Source of the DNA: Ideonella sp. A 288
Lineage (GTDB): Bacteria; Pseudomonadota; Gammaproteobacteria; Burkholderiales; Burkholderiaceae_C
Length of the DNA: 64,000 nucleotides
NCBI RefSeq assembly: GCF_002198735.1
Contig: NZ_MWLO01000155.1
Location: 880 to 64,879, forward strand
Direction: 5' to 3'
Part shown: positions 52,575-61,078 of the stretch, in pieces
How positions within the stretch are numbered: position 1 is the first letter of the stretch
Layout of the letters: each line of letters starts with the position of its first letter
Notes under the pieces: generated by a model
Told to the model about the DNA's origin: nothing
What the model saw: the letters and a program-made list of their open reading frames with translations, nothing else
Databases searched by the model: none
Made by a program: the position numbers and the translations under genes

Positions 52575-52824
52575 TCGGGCGCGATTGGGGCAATCGCCGA
52601 ATCGCGTGCGCTGCCCGGCGGCCCACAATGGCCGGGCAACACGCCCTGCGGCGAGGTCGATCCTGTCGGCCGACAGCTCGGCCCGGACCGACGGCGGACA
52701 GCGAAGCGGGCCATCGGTCGGGCGCTGTGGCTCGGGCCGACGCTGTTGCTGATCGACGACCCGATCGAAGGCCCGGTGGCCATCGTTCATCCCGCAGCAT
52801 GACCATGATCCCCGGAGACACGCC

Positions 52825-53943
52825 ATGACCGCACGAGCCACCCCCCCGTTTCGCGCCGACCATGTCGGCAGCTTCCTGCGCCCGAAGTACCTGCTCGACG
52901 CGCGCGAGCAGTGTTTCGTCAAGAAGGAGATCAGCGCCGAGCAACTGCGCGCGGTCGAAGACCGGGCGATCGCCGAGATCGTCGCCTTCCAGCAGGACGT
53001 GGGCCTGCAGAGCATCACCGACGGGGAGTTCCGTCGCACCTATTTCCACATCGACTTCCTCGAGCAACTGAGTGGCGTGCAAACCGACATCCCGGTGACC
53101 GTGACGAAGCCCGACGGCACCGAGGAACTGGCCCCGCCGGTGATCCGCGTGATCGACAAGGTGCGCCACGCCAAGAACATCCAGCTGGCCGACTTCGAGT
53201 ACCTGAAGTCGCAGGTCCGGGCCGGACTGACGCCGAAGGTGACGATCCCGTCGCCGACCATGCTGCACTTCCGCGGCGGCCGCGCTGGCATCAGCCGCAC
53301 CGCCTACCCCGAGCTGGACCCCACGTTCTACGACGACGTGGCCAAGGCCTACGGCGAAGAACTGCAGTCGCTGGCCGACGCCGGCTGCACCTACGTGCAG
53401 ATGGACGACACCAACATGGCCTACCTGTGCGACGAGAAGATGCGCGAGGCGGCGCGACAGCGCGGCGACGACCCCAACGAACTGCCGCACCGCTATGCCG
53501 GCTTCATCAACAAGGTGGCGGCGCACAAGCCCGCCGGCATGACGCTGGCCATGCACCTGTGCCGCGGCAACTTCAAGAGCACGCACGCCGCCGCCGGCAA
53601 TTACGAGCCGGTGGCCGAGGCGCTGTTGGCGGAGATGAACCTGGACGCGTTCTTCCTGGAGTACGACGATGACCGCTCGGGCGACTTCCGGCCCTTGCGC
53701 TACCTGCCCAAGGGCAAGATCGTGGTGCTGGGCCTGGTGACCACCAAGTTCGGCGAGATGGAGAGCAAGGATGCGCTGAAGCGCCGCATCGACGAGGCGT
53801 CGAAGTACGCGCCGCTCGACCAGCTGTGCCTGAGCCCGCAATGCGGCTTCTCCAGCACCGTGCACGGCAACAACATCGCGGTCGAGGCGCAACGGGCCAA
53901 GCTGCGGCTGGTGGTGGAGGTGGCGCAGGAGGTCTGGGGTTAA
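52825..53943 (+). CDS. MetE C-terminal-like methyltransferase (UROD/MetE fold)
   Basis: A 372-residue protein like the C-terminal half of cobalamin-independent methionine synthase. Motifs are RADHVGSFLRP at the start, ITDGEFRRTYFHIDF, TIPSPTMLH, YVQMDDTNMAYL and LAMHLCRGN, with the zinc ligands likely His/Cys of HLCRGN, Glu of FLEYDD and Cys of SPQCGFSS. Stand-alone members transfer methyl groups from various donors, and a true MetE reaction is not certain since the N-terminal half is absent. A 250-bp gap separates it from DUF2783, so it may have its own promoter. Confidence 0.85.
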   Translation: MTARATPPFRADHVGSFLRPKYLLDAREQCFVKKEISAEQLRAVEDRAIAEIVAFQQDVGLQSITDGEFRRTYFHIDFLEQLSGVQTDIPVTVTKPDGTEELAPPVIRVIDKVRHAKNIQLADFEYLKSQVRAGLTPKVTIPSPTMLHFRGGRAGISRTAYPELDPTFYDDVAKAYGEELQSLADAGCTYVQMDDTNMAYLCDEKMREAARQRGDDPNELPHRYAGFINKVAAHKPAGMTLAMHLCRGNFKSTHAAAGNYEPVAEALLAEMNLDAFFLEYDDDRSGDFRPLRYLPKGKIVVLGLVTTKFGEMESKDALKRRIDEASKYAPLDQLCLSPQCGFSSTVHGNNIAVEAQRAKLRLVVEVAQEVWG

Positions 53944-53976
53944 ATCCCGTCATCGATCCCAACGAAGGAGACACCC

Positions 53977-54771
53977 ATGTCGGAACCCCTGGTCCTGATC
54001 ACCACCGATGGCCCGGTGCGCACGCTCACGCTCAACCGCCCGGCCGCGCTCAACAGCTTCACCGGCGCGATGCATGGCGAGTTGCTGCCGGCATTGGAGG
54101 CGGCGGCCGGCGATGCGGCCGTGCGCTGCGTGGTGATCACCGGGGCGGGACGGGGCTTCTGCGCCGGCCAGGACCTGAACGACCCCGACATGGGCTCGGC
54201 CGATGGCGGCCCCCCCGACGTCGGCAGCGTCATCGACCGCCTGTACCGGCCGCTGGCGCTGCGCATCCGCACGATGCCCGTGCCGGTGATCGCGATGGTC
54301 AATGGCGTGGCGGCCGGGGCCGGGGCCAATTTCGCGCTCGGGTGCGACGTGGTGCTGGCGGCCCGATCGGCGAGCTTCATCCAGGCATTCTCGAAAATTG
54401 GACTGATCCCCGATTGCGGCGGCACCTGGCTGCTGCCGCGGCTGGTCGGTCGTGCCATGGCGCTCGGACTGGCCATGACCGGCGACAAGCTGCCGGCCGA
54501 GGAAGCGCAGCGCATCGGCCTGATCTGGCGTTGCGTCGACGATGCCGCGCTGGCCGACGAGACGCGAGCCCTGGCCCTGCGCTTGGCGGCCATGCCGTCC
54601 AGGGCCCTGGCCGCCACGCGCCAGGCCCTCGACGAGGCGATGCCGGCCAGCTACGCCGAGGCGCTGGGCATCGAAGCGCGTGTGCAGGGCGCACTGGGTC
54701 GCGGCGGCGACTTCGCCGAGGGCGTGTCGGCCTTCCTGAACAAGCGCGCACCGGTCTTCCGCGACCGCTGA
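53977..54771 (+). CDS. paaG: PaaG-type enoyl-CoA hydratase/isomerase
   Basis: A 264-residue crotonase-fold enzyme. GRGFCAGQDLNDPDM is the oxyanion-hole start, and NGVAAGAGANFALGCDVVLA and SFIQAFSKIGLIPDCGGTWLLPR hold the second oxyanion residue and the acidic Asp. The KIGLIPDCGGTW and GDKLPAEEAQRIGLIWRCVDD segments match PaaG, the ring-epoxide isomerase of phenylacetate degradation. The other paa genes are not in this window, so it may serve a different CoA-thioester path. It is 33 bases after the MetE-like gene, preceded by AAGGAG. Confidence 0.82.
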   Translation: MSEPLVLITTDGPVRTLTLNRPAALNSFTGAMHGELLPALEAAAGDAAVRCVVITGAGRGFCAGQDLNDPDMGSADGGPPDVGSVIDRLYRPLALRIRTMPVPVIAMVNGVAAGAGANFALGCDVVLAARSASFIQAFSKIGLIPDCGGTWLLPRLVGRAMALGLAMTGDKLPAEEAQRIGLIWRCVDDAALADETRALALRLAAMPSRALAATRQALDEAMPASYAEALGIEARVQGALGRGGDFAEGVSAFLNKRAPVFRDR

Positions 54772-54833
54772 GCCGCCCTGCGACGGGTTGCCGGACGGCA
54801 GCTGCCGATCCCGTTCAGCTTGGCGGGAAGGAC

Positions 54834-54849
54834 TGGCGCGACGATTGCT
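54834..54849 (+). promoter_or_regulatory. Candidate sigma-54 promoter of the five-haem cytochrome gene
   Basis: TGGCGCG, 4 bases, TTGCT, against the consensus TGGCACG-N4-TTGCW: 11 of 12 positions match, and GG-N10-GC spacing is exact. It lies 33 bases before the start codon at 54883. Confidence 0.75.
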
Positions 54850-54882
54850 TTCCCTGCTGCACCTGCAGGAGGAGTACCGACA

Positions 54883-55824
54883 ATGAAATTGACCCAGATC
54901 AAGCCTTGGAGTCAAGCGGCGGTTCGAGGGGCACTGGTTGCCTTGATGTTCGGTTCGGTCATGACCGTCAGCGCGGACGTTGATCTGCCCACCAAGTTCG
55001 ACAACGCGCGGAGCATCTCGAACACCCGTCACAACCTGACCCAGCGGCAGGCCGCAGGTGGTCCGGTCAGCACGACGATGGACCGCTTCCGCAACGACTA
55101 CGGCGAAGTCTGCGTGTACTGCCACACGCCGCACGGCTCGAACGCCAACGTCGTGCTGCCGCTTTGGAATCGCACGATCAAGGCGACCACCTACAACACC
55201 TACGACCAGCTCGGCACGTCGACCATCACGCAGCAAGTGTCCCAGCCCGGGCCCAACTCGCTGTCGTGCCTGTCCTGCCACGATGGTCAGGTGGCGGTGG
55301 ATTCCGTCATCAACATGCCCGGTGCCGGCGGCTATCTGGCGGCGCAGGCCACGGTGCAGAACAACACCTTCCTGAACGCTTGGACCAACCCCAGCGGCAT
55401 CGACGCCACGGTGCACGTGGGTCTCGATCCTGTGGTGGCCAATGGTTGCCTGTCCTGCCATTCCGCGGGCGCTGGCATCAACGGAACGGGCGCCACCGAC
55501 TTCGCCGCCTTCGTCATCGGCACCGACCTGCGCAACGACCACCCGGTCGGTGTGCGCTTCCCCACCCCCGGGCCGGGCGTCGACTTCAACACGCCAGGCG
55601 CCACGCGGCCGGGCCTGCGCTGGTTCGACAACAACGGGAACAACTTCCCCGATCCGCGCGAGGTTCGCCTCTATGACAGCGGCGAAGGCTTCGAGGTGGA
55701 ATGCGCGTCCTGCCATGACCCGCACGGCGTGCCGTCGGCAGGGGTGGGCAGTTCATTCAACCCGTCGTTCCTGCGTGTGTCCAATGCAGGCAGCGCGGTC
55801 TGCCTGACCTGTCACACGAAGTAA
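54883..55824 (+). CDS. Secreted five-haem cytochrome c, OmcE-like
   Basis: A 313-residue protein with an N-terminal signal (VRGALVALMFGSVMTVSA). It has five CXXCH sites: CVYCHTPHG (about 77), CLSCHDG, CLSCHSAG, CASCHDPHG and CLTCH near the end. The order HNLT...EVCVYCHTPHG...PLWNRTI...SCLSCHDG...NDHPVGV...CASCHDPHG...NAGSAVCLTCHTK is that of the doubled-CXXCH family that includes the wire-forming Geobacter OmcE. The extra third haem distinguishes it from the four-haem paralogue at 61228. AGGAGGAG precedes the ATG. A 12-bp hairpin lies just past the stop codon. Confidence 0.9.
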   Translation: MKLTQIKPWSQAAVRGALVALMFGSVMTVSADVDLPTKFDNARSISNTRHNLTQRQAAGGPVSTTMDRFRNDYGEVCVYCHTPHGSNANVVLPLWNRTIKATTYNTYDQLGTSTITQQVSQPGPNSLSCLSCHDGQVAVDSVINMPGAGGYLAAQATVQNNTFLNAWTNPSGIDATVHVGLDPVVANGCLSCHSAGAGINGTGATDFAAFVIGTDLRNDHPVGVRFPTPGPGVDFNTPGATRPGLRWFDNNGNNFPDPREVRLYDSGEGFEVECASCHDPHGVPSAGVGSSFNPSFLRVSNAGSAVCLTCHTK

Positions 55825-55827
55825 TTG

Positions 55828-55855
55828 CCACCGTTCCCGATTCCGGGAACGGTGG
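55828..55855. promoter_or_regulatory. 12-bp palindrome, candidate enhancer site or transcript-end hairpin
   Basis: CCACCGTTCCCG, loop ATTC, CGGGAACGGTGG forms a perfect 12-bp stem, 4 bases after the cytochrome stop. Its core TTCCCG-N4-CGGGAA recurs at 61080-61095. It is centred 77 bp upstream of the -24 element of the next sigma-54 promoter. No T-run follows, which argues against a simple terminator. Confidence 0.55.
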
Positions 55856-55916
55856 ATCGCGGTTCCCCCTACAGAGAATTTCTGGGCGCGGCGACACCCT
55901 GAGTGTGGGAAATTTC

Positions 55917-55934
55917 AAGGCATGCACCTTGCTC
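55917..55934 (+). promoter_or_regulatory. Candidate sigma-54 promoter of the small cytochrome gene
   Basis: AGGCATG, 4 bases, TTGCT. The -12 box is perfect, the -24 box matches 5 of 7 and the GG-N10-GC spacing is exact. It is 54 bases before the start codon at 55988. Confidence 0.6.
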
Positions 55935-55987
55935 AAGGGTCGGGTCAATCCCTAGTTTGACCCCAACCCCAACCAAGGAGTGCTCCC

Positions 55988-56290
55988 ATGAAGTCGATTT
56001 CTGTTGTTGCCGCGGTCGCGGCAGTGCTGCTCAGTCCGGTGGCTCAGGCCGCCGACGGCAAGGCTGTTTACGAGGCCACCTGCGTTGCTTGCCATGCCAG
56101 CGGAGTGGCCAATGCGCCCAAGCTGGGTGACAAGGCGGCCTGGGCGCCCCGCGTGGCCACCGGCAAGGATGCGCTGGTCAAGTCGGTGCTCACCGGCAAG
56201 GGCGCCATGCCCCCGAAGGCCGGCAACGCCAACCTGAAGGACGACGACATCAAGGCCGCCGTCGACTACATGCTCGCCAGCGTCAAGTGA
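55988..56290 (+). CDS. Periplasmic monohaem cytochrome c (c5/c555-like)
   Basis: A 100-residue precursor: signal MKSISVVAAVAAVLLSPVAQA, then ADGKAVYEATCVACHASGV with the haem site CVACH at about residue 33. The distal Met lies in GKGAMPPKAGNAN. It is the small class I soluble carrier and could shuttle electrons between the inner membrane and the outer-membrane haem proteins. AAGGAG precedes the start. Confidence 0.93.
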   Translation: MKSISVVAAVAAVLLSPVAQAADGKAVYEATCVACHASGVANAPKLGDKAAWAPRVATGKDALVKSVLTGKGAMPPKAGNANLKDDDIKAAVDYMLASVK

Positions 56291-56350
56291 CGCTTTGGCC
56301 GCAGACCGTCCGCGCCTGGCGCGACGGGCTGCGGCGCACTGCCCCGCCGC

Positions 56351-57487
56351 TCATCGTGTCGGGGCAGTGGTCCTGGGTCGCTTGCGGTCTGATTCCGCCT
56401 GTTCGACCATGCGCTGGCCTTCGGATTCTCCGACGGGCCGCAGCACCTCCACCTTGTTGAAGAACTGATCGACGATGTAGACCCGTCCGGTCTCGTCGAC
56501 AGCCACGCCATGCGGCAGGCCGTAGTGGCCGGGCAGGTCGCGGCGGCTGCTGCGGCCCAGCGCGATCAGCAGTTCGCCGTCCGGCGAGAACACCTGGACA
56601 TTGCCGAACGATGCATCGCTCACGTACACCTGGCCCTGCGGGTCGCAGGCGATGCCCCGCGGTCTGGCGAACTGGCCGAGGCCGGTGCCCACCTGTCCGA
56701 ACGCGCGGATGAATCGGCCGTCGCGGTCGAAGGCCTGCACCCTGAAGTTGCCGGCATCCAGCACCCACAAGCGGTTCTGGCCGTCCACGGCGCCCTGCAC
56801 CGGGATGTTGAACTGGCCGTTCTGCTTGCCACGGGTGCCGATCTCCTGCAGGCGCTTGCCGGTCGCGTCGTAGGCGATGACCCGGTGACGGTCGCCCTCG
56901 ACATCGCCGCGGTCGATCACGTACACGCGCTCGCCCGAGGGCTCCACGGCGACGCCGGTCGGGCGCTCCAGGTCTTCGGGCGCGCCGATGGCCCGCTGGA
57001 ACAGGCCAAGGCTGTCGTAGACCATCACCTTGCGCAGGGTGGCGTCGGCCACATAGACCTGCCGATTGCCGTCGACAGCCACCGAGATCGGTTTCTGCAG
57101 CGTGCCGGGCGTGCGAAGCCCCATGGCGAAAACCTTTCGACGCGGCACGTCGAACACAATGATGCGCCGTTGCACGCTGTCGGCCACATAGATGCGGCCA
57201 GCCCGCGCGGCCACGGCGATGGGCTTCTCGAAGGCCGCCTCGCGTGGCACACGCTCGCCTGCCAGCATGCGCACCGTGCGCGAGCGCTCATCGTTCTCGA
57301 ACAGGTCGCCCACCGTGCGCAGGTCGGTCTCCCAGGCGTAACGCGGACGCTCGGGCGGGCGCGGCCAGAGGCGGTCACCCGTGTCGTCGACGGGGGGCTC
57401 GGGCGCTGGGGGGGCCGCGCAGCCGGCAGCGGCCAGAGTCACTGCCAGCGCGGCGTGGCGCCGAGTGAGGCCCATGGGGTTTGCCAT
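56351..57487 (-). CDS. NHL-repeat six-bladed beta-propeller lipoprotein
   Basis: A 378-residue predicted lipoprotein with a signal ending LAAAGCAAP (lipobox AAGC). NHL-type repeats include RIYVADSVQRRIIVFD, QVYVADATLRKVMVYDS, RVYVIDRGDVEGDRHRVIAY, RLWVLDAGNFRVQAFDRDG and QVYVSDASFGNVQVFSPDG, followed by RVYIVDQFFNKVEVLR. The conserved V-D-x-x-N-x-R-V turns are clear. Its paralogue lies at 59943. Propellers of this type accompany multihaem cytochromes in other genomes, perhaps as scaffolds. It is the last gene of a three-gene minus operon, 5 bases after the four-haem gene. Confidence 0.9.
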   Translation of the reverse strand: MANPMGLTRRHAALAVTLAAAGCAAPPAPEPPVDDTGDRLWPRPPERPRYAWETDLRTVGDLFENDERSRTVRMLAGERVPREAAFEKPIAVAARAGRIYVADSVQRRIIVFDVPRRKVFAMGLRTPGTLQKPISVAVDGNRQVYVADATLRKVMVYDSLGLFQRAIGAPEDLERPTGVAVEPSGERVYVIDRGDVEGDRHRVIAYDATGKRLQEIGTRGKQNGQFNIPVQGAVDGQNRLWVLDAGNFRVQAFDRDGRFIRAFGQVGTGLGQFARPRGIACDPQGQVYVSDASFGNVQVFSPDGELLIALGRSSRRDLPGHYGLPHGVAVDETGRVYIVDQFFNKVEVLRPVGESEGQRMVEQAESDRKRPRTTAPTR

Positions 57488-57492
57488 CGCAG

Positions 57493-58686
57493 TCACGCCC
57501 CCTGGATCGGATGGAAGACGCGGTGGATGTAGGCCACCAGGGCGTCGATGTCGCGGGCACTCAGCACGTGCTTCCAGCCAGGCATGGAGGTGCCGTCGAG
57601 GCCCTCCTGGATCACGCGCACGAGTCGCTCGCGGGTCATCGTCGACATGGCCGCGGGGTCGGTCAGATCGCGTGGATGCGGTTCGAGGAACCGGCCGATC
57701 CAACTCTTGGCCGTGCCGTCGGCGGCGTGGCAGAAGGCGCAGTTCTGTTGATAGAGCGATTCCCCCAGGCGCTCGCGCGCAGTCGCCTTGGCCAGAAGAG
57801 GCGGCGTGTCGTGCACCCGGTAGGTGTTGTCGGCGCGCACGGCGGACGCCGCCCGGCTGCCTTCGAAAGCCCCGGCGGGCGTGTTGCGCACCGGCGGATG
57901 GCCGGCGGGTGGCGGCGTGGTGGGGCGCTTGCCGCTGCCATCGGCATGGTCGTGGCAACTGGTGCAGTAGGCATCGCGTGGATAGCTCATCGCCCGCGTT
58001 TCCCAGACGGCGCCGGGCTGCTCGACCCGCCCGTGGTCGTGGCACGTCACGCAGGCGGTGAGGAACAGGCGCTTGCCACGCTGGTGCGCCTCATCGAGTT
58101 GCTCCCATGGCGTGTCGAGCGCAACCTCTCCACGTGCGAACGGGAAAGCCTCACGATGACGGTCGTGGTCGGGCCAGCCGTTCTCGGGGGTGTGGTAGCG
58201 CGTGTTGGGGGCCCGCGATTCGATGAACTCTCGACGCAGAAAGGCCGCGACGGCACGCACTTCGTCGGATCGCAGGATGCCATCGAAGCCCTTCATGGCC
58301 GTTCCGGGTTTGCCGTGGCTGATCACCTGCACCATGGCGTCCATCGACAGGGCGTCGGGCGCCGTCCGCGTGAAATCGCGGGGCGGCGGCTGCAGGTAGG
58401 TGGCGGCCAGCGTGCGCGCGTCGCCCGAATAGCCGTGGCAGAAGTAGCAACGGAAATTCCAGATCTTGCGGCCGAGTTCATGCTGCGCAAGGTCAGCAGG
58501 CGCCATCACCGCGACCGCGGCGCTGGCGGAACTGGCGGCCACGGCACTGGCGGTCGCTTTGGCTGGAGCACTGGCGCTTGACGCAGCCAGCGGCCCTCTG
58601 GCATCGTCCACCGGGCCAGCCGGTTGGCAGCCCGCCAGGGCCAGCAGCGCGTACGCCGCCAGCCCTGCCCACTGCGCGAGGTTCAT
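57493..58686 (-). CDS. Four-haem c-type cytochrome lipoprotein
   Basis: A 397-residue protein with the signal LAAYALLALAGC (lipobox LAGC). Four CXXCH sites: CYFCH (about 90), CVTCH, CTSCH and CAFCH (about 330). The N- and C-terminal modules are class I-like with Met ligands in TAMKGF and TSMPGW and a shared LQPPPRDFT or LEPHPRDLT motif; the middle pair (CVTCHDHG, CTSCHDHADG) is a separate dihaem part. A low-complexity Ala/Ser linker follows the lipid Cys. The start overlaps the preceding gene's stop (ATGA). It is probably anchored to a membrane facing the periplasm. Confidence 0.9.
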   Translation of the reverse strand: MNLAQWAGLAAYALLALAGCQPAGPVDDARGPLAASSASAPAKATASAVAASSASAAVAVMAPADLAQHELGRKIWNFRCYFCHGYSGDARTLAATYLQPPPRDFTRTAPDALSMDAMVQVISHGKPGTAMKGFDGILRSDEVRAVAAFLRREFIESRAPNTRYHTPENGWPDHDRHREAFPFARGEVALDTPWEQLDEAHQRGKRLFLTACVTCHDHGRVEQPGAVWETRAMSYPRDAYCTSCHDHADGSGKRPTTPPPAGHPPVRNTPAGAFEGSRAASAVRADNTYRVHDTPPLLAKATARERLGESLYQQNCAFCHAADGTAKSWIGRFLEPHPRDLTDPAAMSTMTRERLVRVIQEGLDGTSMPGWKHVLSARDIDALVAYIHRVFHPIQGA

Positions 58687-59798
58687 GGGTTCTTGCGCGT
58701 CGCCACCCGCGCCGTTCCGGCCGGCTGCACGAAGGTTTGGAACACGTACTCCGAGACGTTGGCCATTTCCTGTGGTTCGAGCACCTTGCTCCACGCGGGC
58801 ATTTCGGTACCCAGTTTGCCGGCGAAGACCGCGGCATAGATCGCCGGCCGGTTGAACATCGCCCGACTGTCGGCCGAAATGAGGATCCGCGGCTTCGGGT
58901 TGATGAAGTAGGCGCGTGGTCCCTTGCCATCGCCCTTCACGCCATGGCAGGTGGCGCAGTTGGCGTCATAGAAGCGCCGGCCTGCGGCCGCATCGCCCAC
59001 CAGGCCGGATGGCAAGGGCAGGCTCATGTCCACCTTGACCGGACGTGCCGGTGCGGTCATCGGTGCCGCCGCGACCGGCGGGGCTGCGCCGGCGGTGCTG
59101 CCGTGGGCCTGCGTGCCCGAAATGCCGACGTCGCTGTCCACGCGCATGAAGGCCAGACGGATGTAGTCGACCACGGCTTCGATTTCGGGGGCCTTGAGCT
59201 GCGTGGCAAAGCCAGTCATCGCCGTGCCGGGGCGGCCCGCGGCCACCGAGGCGATCATCCGGTCGCGCGTGAGTTCGGCCTGAGCCTGCGGCGTGGAGAA
59301 GTCTCGGGGCGCGGGGCGCAGGTTCGAACTGGCCCAGACCGAGCCGGTGCCGCGATCGCCATGGCAGACGGAGCACGTGCGGGCGTAGATCTGGCGCCCC
59401 CGACTGGCATCGGCCTGGCTGCTGGCCTTCATGAAGCGATCGCGGACGTAGTCGACGACCGCTTCGATCTGCTTGTCGTCGAGTTGCGAGCGCCAGCCCA
59501 CCATCGCGGTGCCGGGAACGCCGCCCTTGACGGCGGCGATCATCCGGTCGCGGGTGAGTTCGGACAACGCCTGTGCGGTGGTGAAGTCGCGCGGCGGCGG
59601 GTTCAGGCTGCCGCGCGCGCGGCTCTGGCCGTCGCCCTTGTCACCATGGCAAACGGAGCAATAGTTGTGATAGACCGCAGACGGCGGTGAATCCTTGCCC
59701 GACCCAGGGGTCGCCGGTGCGGCCCAGGCGCCGACAGCCAGCAACAGCCCGCTGAACAGGCAGGCCAGGGTGTGTCCCCATCGATCAAAACCCAGCAT
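58683..59798 (-). CDS. Three-domain trihaem cytochrome c
   Basis: A 371-residue exported protein with a signal (LACLFSGLLLAVGAWA). It has three tandem class I domains, each with one CXXCH: CSVCHGDKGDG, CSVCHGDRGTG and CATCHGVKGDG. Met ligands follow in TAMVGW, TAMTGF and TEMPAW. The first two share LNPPPRDFT or LRPAPRDFS plus ELTRDRMI and are clearly duplicates. It is the first gene of the minus operon and is preceded by a strong sigma-54 site. Its products could relay electrons to the outer-membrane cytochromes. Confidence 0.9.
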   Translation of the reverse strand: MLGFDRWGHTLACLFSGLLLAVGAWAAPATPGSGKDSPPSAVYHNYCSVCHGDKGDGQSRARGSLNPPPRDFTTAQALSELTRDRMIAAVKGGVPGTAMVGWRSQLDDKQIEAVVDYVRDRFMKASSQADASRGRQIYARTCSVCHGDRGTGSVWASSNLRPAPRDFSTPQAQAELTRDRMIASVAAGRPGTAMTGFATQLKAPEIEAVVDYIRLAFMRVDSDVGISGTQAHGSTAGAAPPVAAAPMTAPARPVKVDMSLPLPSGLVGDAAAGRRFYDANCATCHGVKGDGKGPRAYFINPKPRILISADSRAMFNRPAIYAAVFAGKLGTEMPAWSKVLEPQEMANVSEYVFQTFVQPAGTARVATRKNP

Positions 59799-59831
59799 CG
59801 TTTGTCCCGAAGATGTACTGGGTCGTTCGAG

Positions 59832-59847
59832 TGCAGGTTCCGTGCCA
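59832..59847 (-). promoter_or_regulatory. Candidate sigma-54 promoter of the minus-strand cytochrome operon
   Basis: On the minus strand: TGGCACG, 4 bases, CTGCA. All 7 bases of the -24 box match, 4 of 5 of the -12 box match and GG-N10-GC spacing is exact. It ends 33 bases before the start codon at 59798. Confidence 0.8.
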
Positions 59848-59875
59848 TCGGAGTGCAGCGCAGTGGCGAGCGCGA

Positions 59876-59891
59876 TGGCATGCCTCTTGCG
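59876..59891 (+). promoter_or_regulatory. Candidate sigma-54 promoter of the second NHL gene
   Basis: TGGCATG, 4 bases, TTGCG. The -24 box matches 6 of 7, the -12 box 4 of 5, with exact GG-N10-GC spacing. It is 51 bases before the start at 59943. It lies back to back with the minus-strand site at 59832, 28 bases away, so one activator could serve both. Confidence 0.7.
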
Positions 59892-59942
59892 TTTTACCGC
59901 GCTGTCGCCGCGTACCTCCTTGACAGTGCGGCGTGGAGGACA

Positions 59943-61034
59943 ATGCTGATCGAACCCACTCTCCCGCGTCGGCATCTGCTGCTGGCGCCATTGGCCCTGG
60001 GCCTGCTGTTCCAGGGATGTGCCGAGGCGCCTCGGCAGGCCAAGCCCATCGAGCCACCGGCCTTCCCGCCTCCTCCCGAGGCTCCGCGCTTCATTTTCGA
60101 GCGAAGTCTCTACAGCAGCGCCGACGTCATGCCCGACGACAAGGACGGGGCCTTTCGGCGCCTTGTCACTGGCGAGGTGCGCACCGGGGAAGGCTTGGCC
60201 AAACCCTACGGCGTGGCCGTCCGGCAGGGCAAGCTGTATGTCGGTGATACCGTCAATCGGCACGTCGTCATGTTCGATCTGGCCGGCAGTCGATTCAAGC
60301 GCATCGGCGTCGACGAGCCCGGCGGCCTGCGGATGCCCTTCGGCATCGACATCGACGACGAGGGTCGCGTCTACGTCGTCGATGGCACGGCCAAGCGCAT
60401 CCAGGTCTATGACGCCGAGGGCGTGTACATCAAGACCCTGGCCCAGGATCTGAAGTGGAGTCGGCCCGCCGGCATCGCCGTCGACACCGTGCGCAAGCGC
60501 CTGTACATCACCGATGCCGGTGGGGTCGGCACCGACGATCACCTCGTGCGCGCGCTCGACCTCGAGACCGGAAAGATGCTGTTCGACATCGGCCGGCGCG
60601 GCGACGGGCCGGGCCAGTTCAATCTGCCGCGTGACGCGGTCGTGGCCAATGGCGGGCAACTCTACGTGGTCGATGGCGGCAACTTCCGCGTCCAGGTGTT
60701 CGATGCCGATGGCAAGTTCGTCAAGACCTTCGGTGCGGTCGGTCGGCAGAGCGGCCAGTTCTCGCGTCCCAAGGAGATCGCTGCGGACAAGCAGGGCAAC
60801 CTGTACGTGGTCGATACGGCCTTCGGCAATTTCCAGATCTTCGACGCCGAAGGTCGACTGTTGCTCGACGTGGGCGTGCGTGGCGCGAGCGACGGTCCCG
60901 CGCGCTTCATGCTGCCTTCGGGCATTGCGGTGGATGTCGACGGGCGTGCCTACATGGTCGATCAATTCTTTCGCAAGGTCGACGTCTTCCGGCCCGCGAC
61001 ACTGCCCGCAGGCAGCCCGTACGGCGCGCGCTGA
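59943..61034 (+). CDS. NHL-repeat six-bladed beta-propeller lipoprotein (second copy)
   Basis: A 363-residue lipoprotein: signal LLLAPLALGLLFQGC with lipobox FQGC. It has NHL repeats like those of its paralogue at 56351: KLYVGDTVNRHVVMFDLAG, RVYVVDGTAKRIQVYD, RLYITDAGGVGTDDHLVRA, QLYVVDGGNFRVQVFDADG and NLYVVDTAFGNFQIFDAEG, ending AYMVDQFFRKVDVFRP. The two proteins share order and ending, so they are diverged duplicates. A perfect GGAGGA precedes the start at 59943. Confidence 0.9.
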   Translation: MLIEPTLPRRHLLLAPLALGLLFQGCAEAPRQAKPIEPPAFPPPPEAPRFIFERSLYSSADVMPDDKDGAFRRLVTGEVRTGEGLAKPYGVAVRQGKLYVGDTVNRHVVMFDLAGSRFKRIGVDEPGGLRMPFGIDIDDEGRVYVVDGTAKRIQVYDAEGVYIKTLAQDLKWSRPAGIAVDTVRKRLYITDAGGVGTDDHLVRALDLETGKMLFDIGRRGDGPGQFNLPRDAVVANGGQLYVVDGGNFRVQVFDADGKFVKTFGAVGRQSGQFSRPKEIAADKQGNLYVVDTAFGNFQIFDAEGRLLLDVGVRGASDGPARFMLPSGIAVDVDGRAYMVDQFFRKVDVFRPATLPAGSPYGAR

Positions 61035-61078
61035 TTCCCGATTTGTGATCTCTCGAATGGGAACATTGAAAAGTCGGA

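Noticed and set aside
52575-52824. Possible riboswitch before the MetE-like gene
   Set aside because: A GCCCGG...CCGGGC hairpin is present, but the conserved cores of the SAH, SAM or cobalamin types were not found by eye.
56291-56350. Terminator between the small cytochrome and the convergent NHL gene
   Set aside because: Only short imperfect stems and no T-run; not strong enough to report.
58683-60965. Extended 760-codon minus frame including the trihaem cytochrome
   Set aside because: The part above 59798 is antisense to the second NHL gene. The signal peptide starts at 59798, just after a sigma-54 site.
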